A stretch of 64,000 nt of DNA from Gynuella sunshinyii YC6258 (GTDB lineage Bacteria > Pseudomonadota > Gammaproteobacteria > Pseudomonadales > Natronospirillaceae): positions 1,712,593-1,776,592 of the forward strand of contig NZ_CP007142.1 in assembly GCF_000940805.1 (NCBI RefSeq), in the 5' to 3' direction. The position numbers and the translations under genes were made by a program. Shown here piece by piece: positions 1-7,284 of the stretch (position 1 is the stretch's first letter; the number at the start of each line of letters is the position of its first letter). The notes under the pieces were generated by a model. It was given only the letters and a program-made list of their open reading frames with translations. It made no database searches and was not told the DNA's origin.

Positions 1-1062
1 CATCGACAGGCGGCGGCCAATCTCTTTGAATACTTTCTGGTCCAGCTTGGACCAGGTTCGTCTGCTGCCACTGGCAACAATCGTCAGTGTCCATGGTTCT
101 CCTGTTAATGGATAAACGGCGATTGCCATGCCGGAAATAGGCGGCGGATTATCGTATTGTTCCAGTAATTGTGAGGGAACGGGCAGCTCGGAATCATCAC
201 CAAACATCACCGGATCCTGGCTGGCCAGCAGGCGGTTGAAAAAGTCGACTCCCTCTTCCAGTAGCGGGTACTGGCTGTTTTGCTTCATGAGAGGAGGCTG
301 TTCATCCGTATGAGCTATGACTCTGATGCTCCAGAACTTTGCAGCCGGATCGCAAGGGCCCGACAATAAGGCTTTACTGACTCTGAAAATATCCAGAATC
401 AAATCCAGTGCCCTGCGCATAATGTATTGAGGATCGCCGGCTGACTGCAGAATCCGGGTGATCTGATCGATGCGTTGCAGATAGCTTAAAAACTCACCCT
501 GACGCTTTTTCTCGGTATTCAGACGCTTGATCTGTTGCCGGTAGCCGTTGATCTGACGTAACTCCGACAGGCGACAGGCAATGTCATCGGCAATGGCTTT
601 CAGCATGGAATTTTCCCGTAGGTCCTGCTCTGCGGATGGCCGGCAAATTTCCAGAATTCCGAGGATGGTGGAATTGGGGTCAGACAACGGTAGTAATATG
701 ACCGACAGTTTGTGGAAGGGAAGAGACGGTGTTTGCTCCGGGTGTATGACATGGTAAGCCTGGAGGTCGTGCAACGCCTGTTCATATAGCGAGGAATCAA
801 ACTGAGGGTGTTCTGAAGAGCTATCGGGATAGCGTGCGCTCCGTTCGAAGCTCTGATCCGGTGTATACATGATGAGACTGCAACTGGGATAGTTTCCAAC
901 GTCTACAACCAGGCGGCAGATCTCCGTCAACAGCGAAGTTTCATTTTTGCCGTGAATCAGGGCCTTGCTAAGCCATTGCCGTAACCGTTCAAGTTGATAC
1001 AGCTGATGACTGTCTGTGAGTGGTACGGTTTGATGATTCTGGTGGTAAATACGATTGGACAT
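1..1062 (-). CDS. GAF-domain signalling protein (N-terminal part, runs off the left edge)
   Basis: An uninterrupted reading frame of 354 codons starts at ATG 1062 and continues past the left edge, so the C-terminal output domain is not visible. A purine-rich ribosome site (GGAAGAGGG) lies a few bases upstream of the ATG. Residues about 25-165 look like a GAF domain, with a hydrophobic core strand ILGILEIC near its end. Residues about 170-205 are charged and helical, like a signalling coiled coil, and about 205-340 look like a second GAF-like domain. There is no signal peptide or membrane segment, so it is probably cytosolic. Proteins of this build usually end in a histidine kinase, a GGDEF or a phosphatase domain; which one applies cannot be told here. 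It is separated by 188 bases from the kinase gene upstream on the same strand. Confidence 0.7.
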   Translation of the reverse strand, partial: MSNRIYHQNHQTVPLTDSHQLYQLERLRQWLSKALIHGKNETSLLTEICRLVVDVGNYPSCSLIMYTPDQSFERSARYPDSSSEHPQFDSSLYEQALHDLQAYHVIHPEQTPSLPFHKLSVILLPLSDPNSTILGILEICRPSAEQDLRENSMLKAIADDIACRLSELRQINGYRQQIKRLNTEKKRQGEFLSYLQRIDQITRILQSAGDPQYIMRRALDLILDIFRVSKALLSGPCDPAAKFWSIRVIAHTDEQPPLMKQNSQYPLLEEGVDFFNRLLASQDPVMFGDDSELPVPSQLLEQYDNPPPISGMAIAVYPLTGEPWTLTIVASGSRRTWSKLDQKVFKEIGRRLSM

Positions 1063-1250
1063 ATTACCCTCTTCCAAGCCGAATAATTAAGCGAAGTACC
1101 GGCTTCTGCCCTAGCTACAGAATGTCTCTTTGATGGTGATTAAAACGGGAAAACCGTGACAACATGTCCATAACCAAGGTGAAAAGACCAAAAGGTGGTA
1201 ATGGAGATGATCCCGAATGCGTTTTATAGTCCGCAGTATAGTGGAAAATG

Positions 1251-2543
1251 TCAGGCGTCAGATAGAGGCATGAAAACCTCTACTTTTAATCCGCCATAGG
1301 AAGAGACGGAAAATGTCATCTTCCCTGAGTATCCATTAACGATATCGTGACACATGGATAAGCCAAGGCCGTGTCCGGAAATACTTTCATCCAGTCTTAC
1401 CCCGCGATTGGTGATCATCTGCAGGTCGGACTCGGAAACGCCTTTGCCGTCATCCTCAATAACGATTATCCAGCCCTGGGGTGTAATGGTGATGGAAAGG
1501 TAAATATGGCTGCGGGCGAATTTGCTGGCGTTGTCGAGTAAATTACCAAGCAGTTCCAGAATATCGTCGCGATCCTGAGGGATAACCAGCTGCTGTGGGT
1601 AGCTGACAGAGCTTTTGACGTCTGGATACAAGGTATTGAAGATCTTGATCAGTTGTTCAATATCTTCGTTTAAAACAGCGTATCGGCCTGGTGTGGCCAT
1701 CCCGGCAATTCGGGCACGCTTCAGTTCCCGTTCAATAATATGATGGAATTCCGACAGGATTCTTTCGCCTTCGGTTTCCTGATCTGTTGGTAAGTGTTCC
1801 AGTAGAGAACGGAAACGTTGAAGCGGGCGTTTGAGTTCGTGGGCGACGTTGCCAACGGCATTTCTGGAACGTTGGATGCGTTGTTCGAGCTGGGCCAGCA
1901 ATCGTTCTATCTCATCCATCAGTGGCTGGATTTCGATCGGCAGTTTTTGCGAATCCGGTTTGGATTCACCCATATGAATGCTACTGATCATTTGTCGGAT
2001 GGTATCCAGTTTGCTGAATCCGCGCTCCAGCACCCGATACTGCAGATAGGCCAGCAGCATCATGGTAAAAGTCGATATGGCGATGACCAGTAATACAATC
2101 TCGCGCTGGGATTGTTCAATAGGTCGGATATCCTCTGCCACCCAGATGTTCACCGGCCGGTCGCTCTTGGTCAGTGAAACCATGCAGGCATACCATTGTT
2201 CATCGATTTCCTGACAACGGTTTTTTTGCCAGGAAGGGGCAATATCGAGATCAAACAGAGAGCGGGAGCGAAACGTCTGGTCATCGGCCTTAACGACAAA
2301 ATAGTGACCGGAATTGACGCGCAGATAGAGGTCTGACAGAGCATTGCTGTTCAGTTGCCAGTGCTGCTGATCATCCAGACTCAGCGCAGTGATGATGGTG
2401 TCTGCATCATGCAGCAGCCGGCTCTCAATGTAGTTCAGGATAAATTTTTCAAAACTGTAGGCAAGTACCGAGATCAGAATGATCAGCGGCAGAGAAATGG
2501 TCAATAGCAGGTTGAAGTGCAGATTGCGTTTAAGGGAATACAC
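1251..2543 (-). CDS. Sensor histidine kinase of an OmpR-type two-component system
   Basis: Inner-membrane sensor kinase of 430 residues, starting at GTG 2543 behind an AGGGCGG-like ribosome site. One membrane segment lies at about residues 10-31 and a second at about 150-172, bracketing a periplasmic sensor region of roughly 120 residues. A HAMP-like linker follows. The phosphoacceptor helix carries VAHELKRP, with the histidine near residue 235. The ATPase domain shows the N box (LGNLLDNASKFA), the G1 box (EDDGKGV) and the G2 box (GHGLGLSM). The regulator gene ends 8 bases upstream, so the pair is almost certainly co-transcribed and cognate. It is the last gene of an operon for SHP-type cytochromes, which suggests it senses redox state, a small oxidised ligand or membrane stress; the actual signal is unknown. 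Architecture is closest to the QseC/PmrB/PhoQ group. Confidence 0.92.
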   Translation of the reverse strand: MYSLKRNLHFNLLLTISLPLIILISVLAYSFEKFILNYIESRLLHDADTIITALSLDDQQHWQLNSNALSDLYLRVNSGHYFVVKADDQTFRSRSLFDLDIAPSWQKNRCQEIDEQWYACMVSLTKSDRPVNIWVAEDIRPIEQSQREIVLLVIAISTFTMMLLAYLQYRVLERGFSKLDTIRQMISSIHMGESKPDSQKLPIEIQPLMDEIERLLAQLEQRIQRSRNAVGNVAHELKRPLQRFRSLLEHLPTDQETEGERILSEFHHIIERELKRARIAGMATPGRYAVLNEDIEQLIKIFNTLYPDVKSSVSYPQQLVIPQDRDDILELLGNLLDNASKFARSHIYLSITITPQGWIIVIEDDGKGVSESDLQMITNRGVRLDESISGHGLGLSMCHDIVNGYSGKMTFSVSSYGGLKVEVFMPLSDA

Positions 2544-2551
2544 GTGCCGCC

Positions 2552-3214
2552 CTATTGAAATTTAAAGCAGTAGCCCTGACCACGCCGGGTTTCGATGGTG
2601 GATTTACCGAGCAGCTTGCGCAGCCTGTTAATATATACCTCGATGACATTACTGTCTTTCAATTGATCCTCTTCATACATCCGTTCACTGAGTTCGGTTT
2701 TGGAAATAACTTTTCCGGGGTTGCTCATCAGATAATGCAGCAACCGGTATTCGATCCCGGTCAGTTCGAAGGTCTCTCCATCACAGTTGGTGACCTGCTG
2801 TCGATCAGTGTTCAGAGTAATGCCGGAACAACATAGCTGATTAGCACTGTTGCCAAAGCGACGCCGGATCAGGACTTCCAGACGGGCGAGCAGTTCTTCG
2901 CCGTGAAATGGTTTGCCAAGATAGTCGTCTGCACCGGCTTTGAGGCCATCAACCCGTTCATGCCAGGCATCACGGGCGGTCAGAATAATAACCGGCATGT
3001 TCAGATTTTGCTGGCGCCAGTGCCGAAGCACTTCCAGGCCGCTTTTCTGTGGCAGCCCCAGGTCGAGAATGACGACATCGAAAGCCTCTTCGGTACCCAG
3101 AAACTCCCCATCAACGCCGTTATCGGCGACCTCTACGGTATACCCGGCGCGGTTCAGTCTGGGTTTGAGTTGTTGTACCAGGTTGAGGTCGTCTTCGACC
3201 AGTAGCAGTTTCAA
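2552..3214 (-). CDS. OmpR/PmrA-family response regulator
   Basis: DNA-binding response regulator of 220 residues, the usual length. The receiver domain has the acidic pair D8/D9, phosphoacceptor D51 in VILDLGLP, and the conserved lysine in GKPF. The C-terminal winged helix (about 130-218) contains the typical ELTGIEYRLLHYLM start and a YINRLRKLLG recognition segment. The start codon overlaps the stop of the PepSY gene by 4 bases (ATGA), so translation is coupled. The receiver sequence is of the QseB/PmrA/BasR type, whose members bind direct repeats of YTTAAK spaced by five bases; such a repeat exists upstream of the operon at 5148-5164. I infer that it activates the whole cytochrome operon and its own synthesis. 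Confidence 0.93.
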   Translation of the reverse strand: MKLLLVEDDLNLVQQLKPRLNRAGYTVEVADNGVDGEFLGTEEAFDVVILDLGLPQKSGLEVLRHWRQQNLNMPVIILTARDAWHERVDGLKAGADDYLGKPFHGEELLARLEVLIRRRFGNSANQLCCSGITLNTDRQQVTNCDGETFELTGIEYRLLHYLMSNPGKVISKTELSERMYEEDQLKDSNVIEVYINRLRKLLGKSTIETRRGQGYCFKFQ

Positions 3215-3555
3215 ATCTGATTATCCTGATTGGAATTATGGTTATTGTTCATCAATTGGCCGTTGCGTGCATTCACTTTCAACGTGTAGACCACCGAGTC
3301 CGCATTAATGATCTCCAACTCATAAATAATAGTATCTCCTTGTTTTTTGACCTCTACATCCAATAGCCGGCCTTCGATTTTATTTTTCTTAAGGATCTGA
3401 GTCAGAGGGAGTGTTTTGCCTTCCTTGACCCAGCTATGAACGCGATCGCCATCATGATCGCGTTCGTGGGCTTCGTTATCTTCCCGTTCGTGAGAGTACC
3501 CCGGAGGGCTAATCATCCCAATGGCCAAAACCGGGAATATCCACTGTATCTTCAT
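3211..3555 (-). CDS. PepSY-domain periplasmic protein
   Basis: A small exported protein of 114 residues. ATG 3555 is chosen over an in-frame TTG just before it because AAGGTA lies about 8 bases upstream. Residues 1-21 look like a signal peptide ending near GYS-H. A histidine/aspartate-rich stretch follows (HEREDNEAHERDHDGD), which might bind metal. The rest matches the PepSY fold: WVKEGKTLPLTQILKKN, then a strand pair VEVKKQGDTIIYELEIIN and VYTLKVNARNGQL. PepSY proteins often accompany two-component systems and redox membrane proteins, where they are thought to inhibit or modulate partners. The gene overlaps the end of the diheme cytochrome gene by about 47 bases and the start of the regulator gene by 4, so it belongs to this operon. 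The exact role is unknown. Confidence 0.85.
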   Translation of the reverse strand: MKIQWIFPVLAIGMISPPGYSHEREDNEAHERDHDGDRVHSWVKEGKTLPLTQILKKNKIEGRLLDVEVKKQGDTIIYELEIINADSVVYTLKVNARNGQLMNNNHNSNQDNQI

Positions 3556-4108
3556 CAAAAATACCTTGTTCTGCCTTGTCGTGACAGGCGTTACAGTTGC
3601 TCAGTGAACCTACCTTGGGGTTGTCCTGAACCATTTTTCTTGGAATCTCATGATGTTTGCGCTTATGGAATGGCAGTTCGGTAATTCTCAATGGCGGATC
3701 AGCCGGCAGCTTACTGAGGATTCTGCCAATCCTGCCTTTGCGATTCGATTCCTGTTCAAGATAGCTCAGAATTGTCTGCCGGGTGGCATCGTCCAGTTCT
3801 GCGTTTTCCCCGAAGTGGTTATCCAGTCCATTCATGATTTTAGTCCAGCTTGTCATGGGAAGCAGCTTGGCCGGATAAGCCATGTGGCAGGCTCCACATT
3901 CCTCCGAATAAGTGGTATTCGGAGTGACCAGGGACCGGTCATTGAGTGCGAGTACCCGACCATCGTCGTCGTCATCATCTTCATGTTCACCAAAAAGGCC
4001 GGAGAGTGGCCCGGAGGCAAGTGCCATGCTGCTGAGACTGACCGTTAAAATCAGTCCCATAATCAGGACACCCACAAACCACTGCCATTTGTTCATTTCC
4101 GTATTCAT
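3509..4108 (-). CDS. Diheme cytochrome c (DHC family)
   Basis: Periplasmic c-type cytochrome of 199 residues with two haem attachment motifs, CGACH in the first half and CNACH near the C-terminus. An N-terminal hydrophobic segment (about 12-31) acts as signal peptide or anchor. A run of six aspartates lies just after it, which is unusual and may bind cations or just be a linker. The sequence between the haems (SWTKIMNGLDNHFGENAELDD, then FHKRKHHEIP) resembles the DHC family that passes electrons between membrane cytochrome b and SHP in Rhodobacter and Shewanella. ATG 4108 is preceded by AAGGTAAT. It lies 12 bases downstream of the SHP gene. Function in this chain is inferred from family and order. 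Confidence 0.9.
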   Translation of the reverse strand: MNTEMNKWQWFVGVLIMGLILTVSLSSMALASGPLSGLFGEHEDDDDDDGRVLALNDRSLVTPNTTYSEECGACHMAYPAKLLPMTSWTKIMNGLDNHFGENAELDDATRQTILSYLEQESNRKGRIGRILSKLPADPPLRITELPFHKRKHHEIPRKMVQDNPKVGSLSNCNACHDKAEQGIFDEDTVDIPGFGHWDD

Positions 4109-4120
4109 GTTTTGATTACC

Positions 4121-4510
4121 TTATTGTTGACTTAACCAGGTCAGAACATCGCCTTTTTCCTGAGCAGTGCATTCCCGCCCAAGGGTCCAGCGACAATTGC
4201 GTAACAGCCATTTTTCCACCTTTGCCTGATCCGTCAGCCGGGTCGGGTTTGCCGATGGAGCCATAGGTTCTATGAGCTTGCCGGTATTGGCATGCTTGCC
4301 AGGTTTACTGACATCCTGACCATGACACAAAGAGCAGCTGTGACCATCATGATCCTGTTGCCAGAATTCTCCGCCGGCAGTGGCTGAAAACGGTCCTGCC
4401 CCCTGCTGACTAAATGCTGCCAGCAGGGTATCGACAGTGCTATCTGCACTGGCAGAGCCGGCCATGATGGCGGATAGCAAAATGAGGGTTTTAAGCAAAT
4501 GGGTCGGCAT
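4121..4510 (-). CDS. SHP-type monohaem cytochrome c (DUF1924 family)
   Basis: Periplasmic cytochrome c of 129 residues. ATG 4510 is preferred over an in-frame ATG 12 bases upstream because GGAG sits 7 bases before it. A signal peptide covers residues 1-22 (cleavage near ASA). One CxxCH haem site (CSLCH) is present, followed by the KPGKHANTGKLIEPMAPS and RLTDQAKVEKWLLRNC segments typical of DUF1924. Members include the Sphaeroides haem protein SHP, a high-spin cytochrome whose sixth, exchangeable ligand is an asparagine and which binds oxygen or NO; the asparagine in LLRNC could play that part. It lies directly after the cytochrome b561 gene and before the diheme cytochrome, the same trio as in other SHP loci. 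The physiological substrate is not established. Confidence 0.88.
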   Translation of the reverse strand: MPTHLLKTLILLSAIMAGSASADSTVDTLLAAFSQQGAGPFSATAGGEFWQQDHDGHSCSLCHGQDVSKPGKHANTGKLIEPMAPSANPTRLTDQAKVEKWLLRNCRWTLGRECTAQEKGDVLTWLSQQ

Positions 4511-4522
4511 GATTTGCTCCAA

Positions 4523-5101
4523 TCATTGAGAACTGTGATCGCTGGTTTTTTTGCCATTCAACATGGCTCTGACCAGGTTCTCCTTGTGTAGCCAGCTGCT
4601 GGCAATGACGCCGGCAACGTGCAGAGCAACCAACAAGACAGTCAGGTTGGCAAACAGTTCATGAACTTCTTTGAGGTCATGTTCCTTCATGGTGGCAAAA
4701 AAGGTATTGGCCAGAGGGCCTTCACCATCCACAGAGAGCAATGCCATGCCTGAAAAAGCGGTCAGGGTGACCATCAGTAGCAATGCTACGATCATCGCAG
4801 CACCGGCAGGATTATGGCCAATAAAGCGTTTGGCCTTACCTTGGGCAATATCTTTGAGGTAGTTGACGGTTGTGCCCGGGCCGGTCACGAAGTTGCGGAA
4901 CCGGGCATGATGAGTGCCGATCATGCCCCAGATCAGACGGAAGGCCACCAGAGCGACGATCCCATATCCGGCATAAGCGTGTAATGGCATTACTTCGCCT
5001 TCGGTCAGATAGGCGATGATGAAAAAACTGGCGAGGGACCAATGAAATACCCGAATCAGAGGGTCCCAGACTTTAACGGTGTTGTTGCTGTGCTGAGTCA
5101 T
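4523..5101 (-). CDS. Cytochrome b561-family membrane protein
   Basis: Inner-membrane di-haem b-type cytochrome of 192 residues with four predicted membrane helices (about 18-35, 45-62, 98-120 and 150-172). Likely haem-ligating histidines sit in RVFHWSLASF, MPLHAYAGYG and VALHVAGVI. The family oxidises quinol and passes electrons to periplasmic partners, here most likely to the diheme cytochrome and then SHP. It is the first gene of the operon; ATG 5101 is preceded by an AGAGCG ribosome site. The leader upstream (5102-5224) carries a PmrA-like repeat at 5148-5164 that would overlap the -35 region of a promoter for this gene. Confidence 0.9.
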   Translation of the reverse strand: MTQHSNNTVKVWDPLIRVFHWSLASFFIIAYLTEGEVMPLHAYAGYGIVALVAFRLIWGMIGTHHARFRNFVTGPGTTVNYLKDIAQGKAKRFIGHNPAGAAMIVALLLMVTLTAFSGMALLSVDGEGPLANTFFATMKEHDLKEVHELFANLTVLLVALHVAGVIASSWLHKENLVRAMLNGKKTSDHSSQ

Positions 5102-5147
5102 GTGCTGCGCTCTTGTTAATAAATTACCGCCAGCTTAATTGCGCAGC

Positions 5148-5164
5148 CTTAAAACAAACTTAAG
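5148..5164 (-). promoter_or_regulatory. PmrA/QseB-type response-regulator box upstream of the cytochrome operon
   Basis: On the minus strand the sequence is CTTAAG, five bases (TTTGT), then TTTAAG. This fits the PmrA-type consensus of two YTTAAK hexamers separated by five bases, an 11-bp period. The box ends 46 bases before the cytochrome b561 ATG, with an AT-rich stretch (TAATTTATTAAC on the minus strand) between them that could hold a -10 element. Since the operon encodes an OmpR/PmrA-type regulator, autoregulation is the natural reading. The match is seen directly; binding is inference. Confidence 0.6.
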
Positions 5165-5181
5165 TGCAGAACAGAATCACT

Positions 5182-5200
5182 TCATGACTGATCGTCATGA
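5182..5200. repeat. Inverted repeat TCATGAC-N5-GTCATGA
   Basis: Seven-base arms separated by five bases lie between the cytochrome operon promoter and the 3' end of the XRE-cupin gene. No T-run follows on either strand, so it is a weak terminator for the XRE gene; an operator for a second regulator of the cytochrome operon is as likely. Confidence 0.35.
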
Positions 5201-5224
5201 TTATTTGGGAGAGAAAAAGAGTGC

Positions 5225-5800
5225 TCAGGAGCCGTTGGACTTTACCTGAACGCGCCCTTGCGGATAGAAAATAAGATTGTGAAATATCGTGCTTTCGAGA
5301 TCGGAGTCATTGCGATATCCGTGTTCGCAATTGGCATCAAAATGAAATGCCTGGCCAGGTTCAAGGGAGTGCCAGACATCTTCGCTGAGTATTGATAAAT
5401 GGCCGCTGATCACAATGACGTGTTCTATGACGCCGGGTTCGTGAGCGGTCGATTTGCGCATGTATCCGGGCATCAGCTCCAGTTGCAGCAACTCAATTTT
5501 CATTTGTGGATCATAGGGTATTAATGGTTGCACCCGCAGCAGGCTGCCGGCAGGTTGATACAGAGTGCCGGAACGATTACCTTCGGTGCCGGCAGTCAGT
5601 GCCATCAATTGTGAGAATGATAGTTCATAGCCGCGCGCAATTTTCCAGAGGGTATTGAGGGTAGGGCTTGATTCACCACGTTCGATCTGACCCAGCATCG
5701 CTTTGCTCACCCCAGTCTTTTTCGCGGCGGTATCCAGGCTCCATTGATATTGTTTTCTGAGTTGTTTAAGGCCGCTGGCAACCTGTTGCGAAAATTCCAT
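5225..5800 (-). CDS. XRE-family regulator with C-terminal cupin (SutR/YdcN-like)
   Basis: Transcriptional regulator of 191 residues. The N-terminal helix-turn-helix (about residues 8-63) contains AAKKTGVSKAMLGQIERGESSPTLNTLWKIA in outline. The C-terminal cupin barrel (about 100-180) contains EHVIVISGHLSI and PGQAFHFDANCEHGY, where His residues could bind a metal or small ligand. ATG 5800 is chosen over a TTG one codon upstream; GGAG lies about 10 bases before it. The gene is divergent from the BenE-like transporter, the same arrangement as sutR(ydcN)-ydcO in Escherichia coli. The 290-base gap between them holds a perfect 26-bp palindrome likely to be its operator. The ligand is unknown; SutR in E. 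coli is linked to sulfur metabolism. Confidence 0.88.
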   Translation of the reverse strand: MEFSQQVASGLKQLRKQYQWSLDTAAKKTGVSKAMLGQIERGESSPTLNTLWKIARGYELSFSQLMALTAGTEGNRSGTLYQPAGSLLRVQPLIPYDPQMKIELLQLELMPGYMRKSTAHEPGVIEHVIVISGHLSILSEDVWHSLEPGQAFHFDANCEHGYRNDSDLESTIFHNLIFYPQGRVQVKSNGS

Positions 5801-5867
5801 CAAGATGACTCCGATGCTGTTGATTCCATATCACCGTCTGCTACCTGCCGGGTGAGTAAATGGCCAA

Positions 5868-5902
5868 GTTATAACACATGCACTAATGAATATCCCATGT
5901 GT
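5868..5902. promoter_or_regulatory. Second possible operator half-site region
   Basis: GTTATAACACA at 5868-5878 shares GTTATAAC with the centre and right arm of the 26-bp palindrome at 6030-6055. It overlaps a short inverted repeat, ACACATG (5874-5880) and CATGTGT (5896-5902). This lies about 70-100 bases upstream of the XRE-cupin start, where an autoregulatory site would be expected. Confidence 0.3.
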
Positions 5903-6029
5903 GACATTATGCTGTGTTAAGTTCTTATGATAACTGTTTGGCTGCATGCAGGAACGAAGCACCAGGCCCGATGTTCTGACATGGGAGGTGTAGGAGCAGA
6001 GAATTTCTTTTTGGAACATTGAGTGAATT

Positions 6030-6055
6030 TCATTGTGCGTTATAACGCACAATGA
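6030..6055. promoter_or_regulatory. Perfect 26-bp palindrome between the XRE-cupin and BenE-like genes
   Basis: The half-site TCATTGTGCGTTA is followed immediately by its exact reverse complement, giving 13-base arms without a spacer. It ends 38 bases before the BenE-like ATG, a typical repressor position. The adjacent XRE-cupin regulator is the obvious candidate binder. Confidence 0.65.
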
Positions 6056-6093
6056 TAGGCTGCGCCATCTAATTGATAGTTTGGAGATTCTGA

Positions 6094-7284
6094 ATGTTCA
6101 GGGATTTGTCTGTCAGTAACATCAGTGCTGGTCTGATCGCCGTCATCGTGGGGTTTAGCAGTTCGGCCGTGGTGGTGTTTCAGGCCGCAGATGCTGCAGG
6201 AACCACTGGTGTGCAAGCCGCGTCATGGTTGTGGGCATTAGGGTTGGGCATAGGGATTACTTCTATCGGTCTGTCATTGCTGCATCGCATTCCTATGGTC
6301 ACCGCGTGGTCAACACCGGGGGCAGCGGCACTCATTGCCAGTCTGGCGGGTTTTAGTCTTGAACAGGCCATTGGTTCGTTTGTGATGACTGCGGTTTTGA
6401 TCTTGCTGGCTGGCTGGACCGGCCAGTTTGAACGCCTGACCCGTTCGCTCTCACCCGCCATTGCCAATGCCATGCTGGCAGGGGTGTTGTTGCCCTTTGG
6501 CGTTCATGTATTTTCAGCGATAACAGAGCAACCGGTGCTGGTACTCAGTATGATCAGTAGCTATTTCCTGTTTCGTTTATGGCAGCCTAAATATGCGGTT
6601 CTGGTCGTGGCTGTACTGGGATTGATGGTCGCGTGGGTGCAAGGGCAGATTCAGGTACAGACATTAAACCTGAGTTTCGGGTATCCGGTGTGGCAGTCGC
6701 CGGAATTCTCACTGCGGGCTTTTTTAAGTCTGACGGTACCGTTGTTTCTGGTGACCATGGCTTCCCAAAATCTCCCCGGTATTGCGGTATTGGTCAGTAG
6801 TGGTTACCGCTCGCCCACTTCTTCGATGCTGAAATGGACCGGCATGACCACCTTGTTGTTGGCTCCCTTTGGCGCTTTTGCTTTAAACCTGGCCGCGATT
6901 ACGGCTGCCATCTGTGTGACCGAAGATGCTCATGTCGATAAAGATAAGCGTTATGTCGCTGCCATATCAGCGGGCGTGTTTTATTTGGTGCTGGGATTGA
7001 TGGCGGGTACCGTGGTCGCATTTTTTGCGTCCGTTCCCGCTGCATATCTGGCAACCCTCGCTGGTTTGGCATTGCTGCCAACGATTGCCAACAGTCTGCT
7101 GGCGGCCCTGCGTGACGAGGATGATCGTGAGGCTGCGTTGGTAACACTGCTGGCGACGGTATCCGGGGTGGTGATGTTTGGTATCGGCAGCGCCTTCTGG
7201 GGAATGGTGATGGGCTATCTGGTCCACTGGCGCCACGGGATTCTGCAACGGCTGTTATTTACCTATGTTCAGTGGACGAAGTGA
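6094..7284 (+). CDS. BenE-family membrane transporter (YdcO-like)
   Basis: Polytopic inner-membrane protein of 396 residues with eleven or twelve hydrophobic helices spread over its whole length, the usual size for the benzoate/H+ symporter family. Family-typical stretches include HRIPMVTAWSTPGAAALIA near residues 68-90 and FAFGLNLAAITAAICV-like sequence around 265-280 (here FGAFALNLAAITAAICVTEDAH). The E. coli homologue YdcO is an orphan whose substrate is not settled, so benzoate transport should not be assumed; no aromatic degradation genes are nearby. It is divergent from the XRE-cupin gene and probably repressed by it through the palindrome 38 bases upstream. Its 3' end overlaps the convergent argP gene by 16 bases. 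Confidence 0.9.
   Translation: MFRDLSVSNISAGLIAVIVGFSSSAVVVFQAADAAGTTGVQAASWLWALGLGIGITSIGLSLLHRIPMVTAWSTPGAAALIASLAGFSLEQAIGSFVMTAVLILLAGWTGQFERLTRSLSPAIANAMLAGVLLPFGVHVFSAITEQPVLVLSMISSYFLFRLWQPKYAVLVVAVLGLMVAWVQGQIQVQTLNLSFGYPVWQSPEFSLRAFLSLTVPLFLVTMASQNLPGIAVLVSSGYRSPTSSMLKWTGMTTLLLAPFGAFALNLAAITAAICVTEDAHVDKDKRYVAAISAGVFYLVLGLMAGTVVAFFASVPAAYLATLAGLALLPTIANSLLAALRDEDDREAALVTLLATVSGVVMFGIGSAFWGMVMGYLVHWRHGILQRLLFTYVQWTK

Noticed and set aside
2903-3308. Plus-strand frames of 100-122 codons opposite the response regulator
   Set aside because: Shadow frames of a well-supported minus-strand gene.
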